Shown piece after piece: positions 34,968 through 42,516 of a stretch of DNA of 64,000 bases. The position numbers were made by a program, and so were the translations under genes. Numbering within the stretch: position 1 is the first letter of the stretch; each line of letters starts with the position of its first letter. The notes under the pieces were generated by a model. The model made no database searches, was not told where the DNA came from, and saw only the letters and a program-made list of their open reading frames with translations. The stretch is from an uncultured Opitutia bacterium (lineage in GTDB: Bacteria; Verrucomicrobiota; Verrucomicrobiia; Opitutales; UBA953), in the NCBI GenBank assembly GCA_903855995.1, contig CAIOAN010000008.1:124001-188000 (forward strand), written 5' to 3'.

Positions 34968-35840
34968 ATGCCCAACCCCTGGACCGGAAAAGGTAACCCC
35001 TACACCCGCCTCGAAGTCATCGCCCGCCTCCGCGACACGATGGCCAAAGGCCTGCCGATCATCGCCGCCGGCGCCGGCACGGGCATCAGCGCCAAGTTCA
35101 TCGAACGCGGCGGCGCCGACCTGGTGATCGTCTATAACTCCGGCCGCTTCCGCATGGCCGGCCACGGTTCCACCGCGGGCATGATGGCCTACGGTGATGC
35201 CAACGCGGTCGCGATGGAGATCGGCGAATACGAAGTCCTGCCCGTCGTCGAAGAGATTCCCGTGATCTGCGGCGTCCACGCCACCGACCCCCGCCGCCGC
35301 ATGTGGCACTGGCTCGGCAAGGTGAAGGACATGGGCTTCTCAGGCATCAATAATTTCCCGACCCACACAATCATCGACGGCAAGTTCCGCCAGATCCTCG
35401 AAGAGACTGGGATGAGCGTGCAAAAAGAATTCGAGACCGTCGCCCTCGCTCGCAAGATGGACATGTTCACCATCGTCTACGTCGGCTCCCCCGAAGAAGC
35501 CAAGAAGATGGCCGAATCTGGCGCCGACGTCATCATCGCGCACGTCGGCACCACGGTCGGAGGCTCCATCGGCGTGACCAACGCCACGATGAGCCTGGCC
35601 GAAGCCGCCAAGATTACCCAAGGCATCATCGATGCCGCCAAATCCGTCCGCAAGGACCTCATCTTCCTCAGCCACGGCGGCCCAATCAACACGCCGGAAG
35701 ATGCCGCCTTCATCAATGAGCACACCGATACCGATGGGTTCGTCGGGGCTTCGAGCCTCGAACGGATGGCAGTCGAGCAGTCCCTCACCCAGCTCACGCA
35801 GCGCTTCAAGCAGATCCCGGTGAAGCGCAAGTTCTTCTGA
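34968..35840 (+). CDS. Phosphoenolpyruvate-hydrolase-like TIM-barrel protein
   Basis: A 290-residue TIM-barrel protein of the PEP hydrolase/PF09370 type. Visible barrel strands and loops include LPIIAAGAGTGISAKFIERGGADL, split as AAGAGTGISA and GGADLVIVYNSGRFRM, EEIPVICGVHATDP, GFSGINNFPTHTIIDG, and GADVIIAHVGTTVGGSIG near the C-terminal phosphate-binding end. The natural substrate is not known. It is followed after four bases by a Tm-1-like UPF0261 protein; the two domains occur fused in plant Tm-1-type proteins, which argues that they form one complex. The ATG is CCC-preceded. AraC is divergent upstream. Confidence 0.9.
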   Translation: MPNPWTGKGNPYTRLEVIARLRDTMAKGLPIIAAGAGTGISAKFIERGGADLVIVYNSGRFRMAGHGSTAGMMAYGDANAVAMEIGEYEVLPVVEEIPVICGVHATDPRRRMWHWLGKVKDMGFSGINNFPTHTIIDGKFRQILEETGMSVQKEFETVALARKMDMFTIVYVGSPEEAKKMAESGADVIIAHVGTTVGGSIGVTNATMSLAEAAKITQGIIDAAKSVRKDLIFLSHGGPINTPEDAAFINEHTDTDGFVGASSLERMAVEQSLTQLTQRFKQIPVKRKFF

Positions 35841-35844
35841 GCCC

Positions 35845-37050
35845 ATGGCCACGATCGCAGTTCTCGGCACGCTTGATTCCAAGGGCGAAGAACATGCCTT
35901 CGTGACGGCGTTAATCCAACGCTTTGGCTACGACACCCTGCTGATCGATGTTGGCACGGGCGGACCCGCCTCCATCCAGCCCGACATCACCCGCGAACAG
36001 GTTGCCGAGGCCATCGGGCTCGACCTCGCTTCGCTAATGGCGAAGAAAGATCGTGGCGCATGCGTGGTCGCGATGACTCAGGCCGCGCCGGCCCTCGTCT
36101 CGAAGCTGGCCTCGGACGGACGGATCCACGGTATCATCTCACTTGGCGGCGGCGGCGGCACCGCCATCGGCACCGCTGCGATGCGCGCCCTCCCCCTCGG
36201 TTTCCCGAAGCTGATGGTCTCGACCCTCGCCGCCGGCAACGTCGCCCCTTACCTCGGCACAAAGGATATCACAATGATGCCCAGCATCGCCGATGTCGCC
36301 GGTCTCAACCGCCTCTCCCGGGTGATCTTCACCCGGGCTGCCGGTGCCATCTGCGGGATGGTCGGAGCAGAACCGGAAGTCGGCGCCGCCAAACCCCTCA
36401 TTGTCGCCAGCCAGTTCGGCAACACCACCACGTGTGTCACCGAGGCCAAGAAGGTCCTCGAAGCCGCCGGCTACGAAGTCCTGGTCTTCGCCGCCACGGG
36501 CACCGGCGGACGCATCATGGAATCCGTCATTGAGAGCGGCATCGTCGCTGGCGTGCTCGACATCACGACCACCGAATGGGCCGATGAGCTCGTGGGCGGC
36601 AATCTTAACGCCGGCCCGACCCGCATGGATGCAGCCGCGAAGGCGAACGTCCCCGTGGTCGTCGCCCCGGGTTGCCTCGACATGGTGAATTTTGGCGAAC
36701 GTGCCACGGTCCCGGCCAGGTTTGAAGGACGTAAATTCTACATCCATAATCCGCAGATCACGCTGATGCGCACGACAGTCGACGAATGCCGTCAGCTGGG
36801 CGAGATCATCGCCAAGAAGGCCAACGCCTACCAGGCGGGTACGGCGATCATGATCCCTAAGAAGGCGATCTCGATCATCAGCGCCGAAGGCCAGCCCTTC
36901 CACGACTCGGCGGCCGATAAGGCTCTTTTCGATGCCCTGCAGTCAACCGCCCAGGTACCGGTGCAGGAATTCGACCTCGCGATCAACGACCGGGAGTTCG
37001 CCCAAGCGTGCGCCTATAAGTTGATCGAGTTGATCGGTTGTCGCTCGTGA
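35845..37050 (+). CDS. Tm-1-like ATP-binding domain (UPF0261) protein
   Basis: A 401-residue cytoplasmic protein of the UPF0261 family. It starts TIAVLGTLDSKGEEHAFV, has a Gly-rich ISLGGGGGTAIGTAAM loop (about residues 94-108), KLMVSTLAAGNVAPYLGTKDI (shown in part), MMPSIADVAGLNRL, and VFAATGTGGRIMESVIESG (about 214-232). These are the hallmark blocks of the Tm-1-like family, which binds ATP; the reaction is undefined. It sits between the TIM-barrel partner (four bases upstream) and a DMT transporter whose GTG start overlaps its stop, so the three make one operon, perhaps for handling an unusual metabolite. Confidence 0.92.
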   Translation: MATIAVLGTLDSKGEEHAFVTALIQRFGYDTLLIDVGTGGPASIQPDITREQVAEAIGLDLASLMAKKDRGACVVAMTQAAPALVSKLASDGRIHGIISLGGGGGTAIGTAAMRALPLGFPKLMVSTLAAGNVAPYLGTKDITMMPSIADVAGLNRLSRVIFTRAAGAICGMVGAEPEVGAAKPLIVASQFGNTTTCVTEAKKVLEAAGYEVLVFAATGTGGRIMESVIESGIVAGVLDITTTEWADELVGGNLNAGPTRMDAAAKANVPVVVAPGCLDMVNFGERATVPARFEGRKFYIHNPQITLMRTTVDECRQLGEIIAKKANAYQAGTAIMIPKKAISIISAEGQPFHDSAADKALFDALQSTAQVPVQEFDLAINDREFAQACAYKLIELIGCRS

Positions 37051-37931
37051 ACGAAATCCGCACGCAACGGCTGGCCTATGCGGCCATGCTCTTCAATATC
37101 ATCGCATGGGGTATGTCGTGGGTGAGCGTCCGGACGGTCCTGGCCGAGTTGGACGCTGGACAGGTGGGTGCATTACGCTACCTCGTCGCCTCCGCCGTCA
37201 TGCTACCCGTCTGGCTCTGGCGCGGCCGCCCGCTGCCAGCCCGATCCGATCTGGGGCTCGTGGCCCTACTCGGCCTGTTCGGATTCTGCTTCTATAACCT
37301 TGGCATCAACTTCGGAGAGAAGACCGTGGACGCCGGCACGGGCTCCTTACTGATTTCGTTTCAGCCGATTCTCGTCGTCATCATCGGTGTGTTACTCAGG
37401 CGCGAAACCGTCAGCCTGATCGCATGGATCGGCATCCTCATCTCGATGGCCGGGGTGATCATGACCGCCATCGGCGGCTCGGTCGGACTGACGCTGAACC
37501 TCGGGACAATCCTAATCCTCGGTGCTGCCCTCTCCTCGGCGATCCAGACCTTGATCAACAAGGCGCTCACCCGACGTTACTCAGCCTTGGACGTGACGAC
37601 ATGGGCCATCTGGATCGGGACGCTCGGTCTCCTCCCCTTCTCGCATGACCTTCCCGAGGCGGCGCGCCACCTCTCGACAAACGGACTGCTCCATCTGATC
37701 TTCCTCGGCATCGTACCTGCCGCGCTCTGTTACACCATCTTCGCCTGGGTGCTCACGCAGGTGCCCATCGCGACGGCGATGAGCGCGGTCTACGCCATCC
37801 CGGTGTTCTCCCTCATCTTTGGCTGGTCGATGCTCGGTGAAGAGCCGGCAACCCTGACGCTCATCGGCGGAGCAGTGACGATCGTCGGCGTGGCCTGGGT
37901 GCAGCTCCTGACACGCAAGGAGAAACCCTGA
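37047..37931 (+). CDS. EamA/DMT-superfamily transporter
   Basis: A 294-residue membrane protein with ten hydrophobic segments forming two EamA repeats (about residues 8-140 and 150-285). Typical blocks are LFNIIAWGMSWVSVR, LGINFGEKTVDAGTGSLLISF (in part) and PIATAMSAVYAIPVFSLIFG. These drug/metabolite transporters move small solutes, often outward. I chose the GTG at 37047, which overlaps the UPF0261 stop in GTGA, over a TTG three codons upstream. The operon position suggests it carries the substrate or product of the two preceding proteins. Confidence 0.88.
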   Translation: MNEIRTQRLAYAAMLFNIIAWGMSWVSVRTVLAELDAGQVGALRYLVASAVMLPVWLWRGRPLPARSDLGLVALLGLFGFCFYNLGINFGEKTVDAGTGSLLISFQPILVVIIGVLLRRETVSLIAWIGILISMAGVIMTAIGGSVGLTLNLGTILILGAALSSAIQTLINKALTRRYSALDVTTWAIWIGTLGLLPFSHDLPEAARHLSTNGLLHLIFLGIVPAALCYTIFAWVLTQVPIATAMSAVYAIPVFSLIFGWSMLGEEPATLTLIGGAVTIVGVAWVQLLTRKEKP

Positions 37932-37948
37932 GGAGGTATCTTTCTCAT

Positions 37949-37981
37949 GCCCTCTGGGCCTCTGAGCCTCCGTGCCTCCAG
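37949..37981. repeat. Short degenerate tandem repeat (GCCTCxxx, four units)
   Basis: Between convergent genes lie four consecutive units beginning GCC-C/T: GCCCTCTGG, GCCTCTGA, GCCTCCGT, GCCTCCAG, then a run of seven T. It is an intergenic low-complexity element with a period of eight. It may also help termination, but no strong hairpin is evident. Confidence 0.5.
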
Positions 37982-37987
37982 TTTTTT

Positions 37988-40900
37988 TCACTTCCCCAGC
38001 TCCGCCGCCGTCCACGGCGCGGTTCGACCGTTGGTCGCTTCGCGCACGGCTTTGACTTCATCGGGCTTCACGGCCGCAGCCTTGTTGCCAAAGGCGCTGC
38101 GAACATAGGTCAGCACATCGGCGAGCTGCTGGTCGTCCAAGCCCATGGGCGGCATCGGCACGAGGCCGTAATCCTTGCCGACAACCTGCGTCGGCCCAGC
38201 GAGCCCGTGCATGACGATCCGAATCAGACGCTTTGCGTCGCCGGCGACCCATTCGCTCCCAGCCAGCGGAGGATAGACGCCTGCCAGACCCTGGCCGGCG
38301 GCTTGATGGCAATTGAGACACAACCCCTCATAGATGGTCTGGCCCGGCGAGACAACGGCGGGGCCGCTGCTGATAACTTTCTTAAGATAGGCGGCCTGCG
38401 GGGCCGGCAATTCTGCGGCGAGCTGGCCGGCGGTGGGCTGCAAATGCCGCACCGTCTGCTTCAAAGCGTATTCGAGAAACTTATCCGTCGGACTATTGAG
38501 GGCCGACAGGGCTGAGCGCAACGAATCCTGGCCGCCGACATGACTCAGGGCCACGACAGCCTCCAAGCGTACGCGTGGCTGCGGGTCGGCCATGGCCTTG
38601 GCCAGACGGGCCTGCGCATCAGGCAGACGATCCGCCCATTCTCCCACCACGCGAGCGGCGTAGGCACGCACCCGGAAATCTGCCGAAGCCTGCAGATGAT
38701 CGAGCAAGGCGGGGCGCACGGCCGCGTGCGACTGCAAGACGCCCATGACCTCGAGAAACTCGAGTTCGGAATGAGCCCTGGTAATAAACGCATCCGCAGC
38801 GGCGACGACTTTGTCCGTCGGGCGATAGAACAGCAGTCGGCGGGCCTGATAACGCGTCCAGCGTTCGGGCGAACCGAGCTGGGCGAAGAGTTGCGCTTCG
38901 GTCATCGCCACAAGAACCGGCTGCTTGACGACAGGCAAACCCTTGGCGGTGATACGCCAGATGCGACCGTGCGAACGATCGCGACGGGGGTCAGCATAAC
39001 TTGCCTGATAATGTCCGATGACGGCGTTGAACCAATCGCACACGTAAAGCGCACCGTCAGGGCCCACGGAAACATCGACGGGGCGGAACGCCTTGCTGCT
39101 GGAAACAATTGGACTGGCAATGCGCTCGGTCTTAAAGCCTGAGCCATCGTCCACGAAGCGGTGCAAATCGAGGGTGTTGCCGTAATAGCCGCCGATGAGG
39201 GCCGCGCCTTGGAGTTCAGGCGGCATGGCCTTGGTGCCGACGATTTCGATGGAATTAGACTTCAAGGGAGAATCAAAGAGCGAATGTGTCCCGGCGTATT
39301 CATCCGGCGTCTCAATGGCACCAAGACCCGGGAGGCTGTAATAGCCTGCGACGCGGTCACCACTCTTGTGGAACGGCTGGAAATAATCGTCGAACGCGAC
39401 GCCCCAGCAGTTATGCCCGGCCTTACCATACTGGAAGAATGACTGGAGGCGCTGGTTCTTGTAATCATAGCGCAGCAGCCCCGACTTAGGCAGGCTGACG
39501 ATACCACGCGGCGTCTCGACGCGCGTGATGGCGTGCAATCCTTGGCTCATCCACAGCGTGCCATCAGGACCGTGGCTGATCGAATTGACCAGTTGGTGGG
39601 TGTCACCGACGCCGAAGCCGGACATCAAAACAGTCCGTTCATCCGCTTTTCCGTCGCCATCCTTATCCGTCAAGAGCAGGAGGCGGTCAAAATCACAGAC
39701 GAGCACGGAGAGCGAGCCCGCTTTCTCTTCGAGAGGCTCCACGCCTTGAACCATCGTCAAGCCCTCGGCAAAACGAATCGAGCGGTCGGCGCGGCCGACG
39801 CCTTGGGTATCTTCAAGGCGCAGAATATAATCATGAGGTTTCACGCCAGGTACGGCCTGCGGATAGGTCGGTGAACAACAGACGTAGAGACGCCCCTGGG
39901 CATCCCAGGAAATCTGGGTGGGTTTGGCCACCCCGAGGGCTTCGTCGGCGTAGAGATTGACCTCGAAGCCATCGGCAACCTTGAAAGTGGCCTGCTCCTC
40001 GGCGGCAGACATGACCTTCTCAGTGCTCACCGTCGGTCCGGCCTGCGGCGGGGGCGGCGTTGAGGCACGCCCTTGGGCCAGCTCCAAGATATGCGCGTCC
40101 CAGGCGGCGACGAGGGGCTTATAAGCTTCGAAATTCTGCTGCAGCGAAGGCGTGGGACCGAAACCCTTACCGTAGTTCTGCGAGACGCGGTCGCCATAGA
40201 CGAAAGACCAATTGGCCGGCCGCCAGCAATCCGCCCAGAGACGATTCTTCTCGACGATGGCGGGGCGCAATTTCGCCGAGAGCTCCAGATTATCAACCCG
40301 ACCGAGGGTCTTGGCGCACTGTTGGCCGACCGCGGAAAGTCCTTCGGCGGAAAGGTGAAGTCCGTCGACCGAAAACTCGGAGCGCGTGACGACGGTCAAA
40401 TCAACGTAAGGTAATCCGCGGAGTTTCGCAATTTCAGCGACGGCGGCGACGTAGTCGGCCAGATCTTTGCGGCGGGCAGGAGTGGTGAGGTCGGGTGAGC
40501 GGCTCGAGGGCATGAAGCCGGCGGGAGACAGCAGTGCGATTCGCGGCGTGTGCCGACTGAGCTCGTCAAGTAGTCGATGGTAGTCGGATTTAAACTTAGC
40601 CAAACCCGCCTGGCCCTCGAGCGCTTCGGCCTGACCGAACTGCAGGAACAACGTCGTCGCTCCTACTGATTCCAACTGCCCCTTCCAGGGGCCGAAATTG
40701 AGGTCGCGCCACTGATCGTGCACCGTGTCCGCCTCCCAAGCCATGGAACGAAAACGAGGGTTCTTCGCGGCGAAAGCCGCCGTGAGACGAGATTCGATCT
40801 CTCCCGACTTCGCCTCGCGCACCAGGTTTTCTTGGCCGATAAAGACCACGACCTCATCTTGATTGAGGTCAAAGTTGCCATCCTTGAAAGCCGTGGGCGG

Positions 40901-41197
40901 CGCCCAGGCCGACTTCATCTCACCGAACCGAGTCATGACGGCTTCCTTCGTGGTAATCGGAAGGTCGTTCAGCGGGTCGATGGTGAGATTGCGAAAATAT
41001 ACCTGGGCCTTGTTGTTACCATGGATCTGCAGCCCGATGAGACCATAGGCGTCGTCAATCGCCGGATCCGTCTCCGTGTAATCCAAGGTGGCCTTTCCGT
41101 TCAGCTTGATGGTGATACGGGGTCCTTCGGCGCGGACTTCATAGGTGTTCCATTCGCCGACTTTCTCCAGGGTCTTGATTTCGGCTTCATCCTTCAC
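37988..41197 (-). CDS. DUF1080 C-terminal part / SGNH hydrolase / beta-propeller / HEAT / cytochrome c protein (downstream part of frameshifted gene)
   Basis: A 1069-codon frame beginning at a GTG that overlaps the upstream stop. Its first 65 residues finish the DUF1080 domain begun in 41194-41613 (GEWNTYEVRAEGPRITIKLNG is the family's middle; cited only to locate it: EVRAEGPRITIKLNG). Then come an SGNH/GDSL esterase-like domain (about 80-330, VVFIGQENLV, GLHLSAEGLSAVG as the His/Asp block), a PVC dehydrogenase propeller (about 405-740), HEAT-like repeats (about 760-920) and a C-terminal class I cytochrome c with CLNCH near 957 and a PMPPMGLDDQQLADVLTYV end. The domain split shows that this and the next entry are one gene with a single-base shift. 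Read as one, it would be about 1200 residues with a signal peptide. Confidence 0.85.
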   Translation of the reverse strand: MKDEAEIKTLEKVGEWNTYEVRAEGPRITIKLNGKATLDYTETDPAIDDAYGLIGLQIHGNNKAQVYFRNLTIDPLNDLPITTKEAVMTRFGEMKSAWAPPTAFKDGNFDLNQDEVVVFIGQENLVREAKSGEIESRLTAAFAAKNPRFRSMAWEADTVHDQWRDLNFGPWKGQLESVGATTLFLQFGQAEALEGQAGLAKFKSDYHRLLDELSRHTPRIALLSPAGFMPSSRSPDLTTPARRKDLADYVAAVAEIAKLRGLPYVDLTVVTRSEFSVDGLHLSAEGLSAVGQQCAKTLGRVDNLELSAKLRPAIVEKNRLWADCWRPANWSFVYGDRVSQNYGKGFGPTPSLQQNFEAYKPLVAAWDAHILELAQGRASTPPPPQAGPTVSTEKVMSAAEEQATFKVADGFEVNLYADEALGVAKPTQISWDAQGRLYVCCSPTYPQAVPGVKPHDYILRLEDTQGVGRADRSIRFAEGLTMVQGVEPLEEKAGSLSVLVCDFDRLLLLTDKDGDGKADERTVLMSGFGVGDTHQLVNSISHGPDGTLWMSQGLHAITRVETPRGIVSLPKSGLLRYDYKNQRLQSFFQYGKAGHNCWGVAFDDYFQPFHKSGDRVAGYYSLPGLGAIETPDEYAGTHSLFDSPLKSNSIEIVGTKAMPPELQGAALIGGYYGNTLDLHRFVDDGSGFKTERIASPIVSSSKAFRPVDVSVGPDGALYVCDWFNAVIGHYQASYADPRRDRSHGRIWRITAKGLPVVKQPVLVAMTEAQLFAQLGSPERWTRYQARRLLFYRPTDKVVAAADAFITRAHSELEFLEVMGVLQSHAAVRPALLDHLQASADFRVRAYAARVVGEWADRLPDAQARLAKAMADPQPRVRLEAVVALSHVGGQDSLRSALSALNSPTDKFLEYALKQTVRHLQPTAGQLAAELPAPQAAYLKKVISSGPAVVSPGQTIYEGLCLNCHQAAGQGLAGVYPPLAGSEWVAGDAKRLIRIVMHGLAGPTQVVGKDYGLVPMPPMGLDDQQLADVLTYVRSAFGNKAAAVKPDEVKAVREATNGRTAPWTAAELGK

Positions 41198-41613
41198 GCC
41201 GTAGGCACCGACCCGGCGCCGGCACGGGCGAGGAAACGCTTACGCCGCGATTCATCATACAGACAGCCGGTGTGACCGGCGCCAATGTCCGCCTGATAAC
41301 CCGACATTTCATTCTCAGGCTTCGTCATCCGCACGCTGCGGAATTGTACGCCCGAGTTCACGAAACCTTCGGTGCCGACCAACTTATACTCCACCTTGAG
41401 GTGGAAGTTATAAAAAGTTCGTTTGGTGGTCAGAAATTCATTGCGCGGATTGCCAGCCATGGAACCGCCGACGATGACGCCATCCTCCACGCGCCAGACC
41501 TTGGGATCCCCTTCCCAGCCACTAAGCGTCTTGCCGTCAAAGAGCGAAACCGGCGCCGCCAGGAGGCCGATGACTCCTGTAAACAGAGAAAGAATAAGGG
41601 GGAATCGCTTCAT
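41194..41613 (-). CDS. Signal peptide and N-terminal DUF1080 part of the frameshifted multidomain gene
   Basis: A 139-codon frame with a signal peptide (MKRFPLILSLFTGVIGLLA) and the first half of a DUF1080 domain: LFDGKTLSGWEGDPKVWRVED, TFYNFHLKVEYKL, GVQFRSVRM, YQADIGAGHTGCLYDESRRK (shown in parts). It stops mid-domain at 41194 after nonsense residues, while the rest of the domain continues in the next frame. The shift lies close to the perfect palindrome CCGGCGCCGG at 41213-41222. No slippery heptamer of the X XXY YYZ kind is there, so a one-base loss (real mutation or assembly error) is more likely than programmed frameshifting. Confidence 0.82.
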   Translation of the reverse strand: MKRFPLILSLFTGVIGLLAAPVSLFDGKTLSGWEGDPKVWRVEDGVIVGGSMAGNPRNEFLTTKRTFYNFHLKVEYKLVGTEGFVNSGVQFRSVRMTKPENEMSGYQADIGAGHTGCLYDESRRKRFLARAGAGSVPTA

Positions 41614-41829
41614 GAGGATAAGCGTTAGGCAATCCAGCCGCGGAATTGTTCCAACCCAAAAGGTCCCCGTTCGCCAGAGGGTGAATGCCAGGCAGGGACG
41701 CGACTACATCACACCCAAGGTCACGACGTCGTCGTAATCCACCCAACGGCCACCCTGTGGCGGCTGTTGGACACAAAATGACCGAAGGCTTTTTCCACCT
41801 CCGGCCTGCATGACCTCGTGCCCTCGACT

Positions 41830-42504
41830 TTACGCCAGCCCCAGATGCTTCAAGGCTTCAGGCGTCGGGCCGTCGAAGTTAAGCGTCGGGCGATTGCCTA
41901 CGTATCCGACATCCTTCATCCCCTGCGGGGTGGTGTAATAACCGCTGGCAGCCAGGGAACGGAAGCGTCCGAAGAAGTTCTGGTGAGCCTTGAATTCCTT
42001 CTTCACTGGGGTCTTTCCGCAAATGTCATCCGCAATCTGGCATTTCTGCGCTTCGGAAAGTTCGGTGAATTTTTTCTGAAAACGCTTCGTGGACTCCGCA
42101 TCAATCCAATCCAGCCCTTCGGTGATCACGGGCTTGTCGGCGGCGCAGTTCTCATAGGGAGCGCTAATCCATTCATCGATGAAGTCCTGCACGCCCAGCT
42201 GGGAGGCCGGCTTGTCGTTCGCGGGGTCGTCTGACGGGAGGATGAGATCGATCAGGGCGATGGCCGCGATGCGCTGGGTGGGCGTCAGCGTCAGCGACCA
42301 GAGTTCACCGGCGACATATTGCTTGTTCAACACCGGGTCGGTGCCGATGAGCTTACCCGCGCCTTCGATCGGCTTGGCGCCGGGCTCCTTGGGAGCGCCG
42401 AGGACACTGTCCGTGACCGCGGCGGCGGCAACGGCCGCACCGAGCCATTTGATCGCCTGACGGCGGTCCATACGCTGCATGGATGAGGAGGAAGAATTTT
42501 CCAT
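41830..42504 (-). CDS. Gluconate 2-dehydrogenase subunit 3-like protein, Tat-exported
   Basis: A 224-residue small subunit of a membrane-type sugar oxidoreductase. The N-terminus is a twin-arginine signal (MDRRQAIKWLGAAVAAAAV). The mature part has LTPTQRIAAIALIDLILPSDDP and FIDEWISAP, the pattern of gluconate_2-dh3 (PF13618). In known enzymes this subunit carries the cofactor-bearing GMC subunit across the membrane by Tat. It directly follows the GMC gene's partner position: the GMC start is upstream and its stop is 12 bases from this gene's start on the same strand, this gene being transcribed after it? In fact the order on the minus strand is GMC (44292-42517) then this gene. No separate cytochrome c subunit gene is adjacent. 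Confidence 0.88.
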   Translation of the reverse strand: MENSSSSSMQRMDRRQAIKWLGAAVAAAAVTDSVLGAPKEPGAKPIEGAGKLIGTDPVLNKQYVAGELWSLTLTPTQRIAAIALIDLILPSDDPANDKPASQLGVQDFIDEWISAPYENCAADKPVITEGLDWIDAESTKRFQKKFTELSEAQKCQIADDICGKTPVKKEFKAHQNFFGRFRSLAASGYYTTPQGMKDVGYVGNRPTLNFDGPTPEALKHLGLA

Positions 42505-42516
42505 GTTCGTTCGTGA

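Noticed and set aside
37957-38100. AGGAGG at 37932-37937 followed by an ATG at 37947
   Set aside because: It looks like an ideal ribosome site, but the frame behind it is short, runs antisense into the cytochrome protein gene and resembles nothing.
41190-41240. Programmed ribosomal frameshift in the DUF1080/cytochrome gene
   Set aside because: No X XXY YYZ slippery heptamer is present near the switch; a simple indel is more likely.
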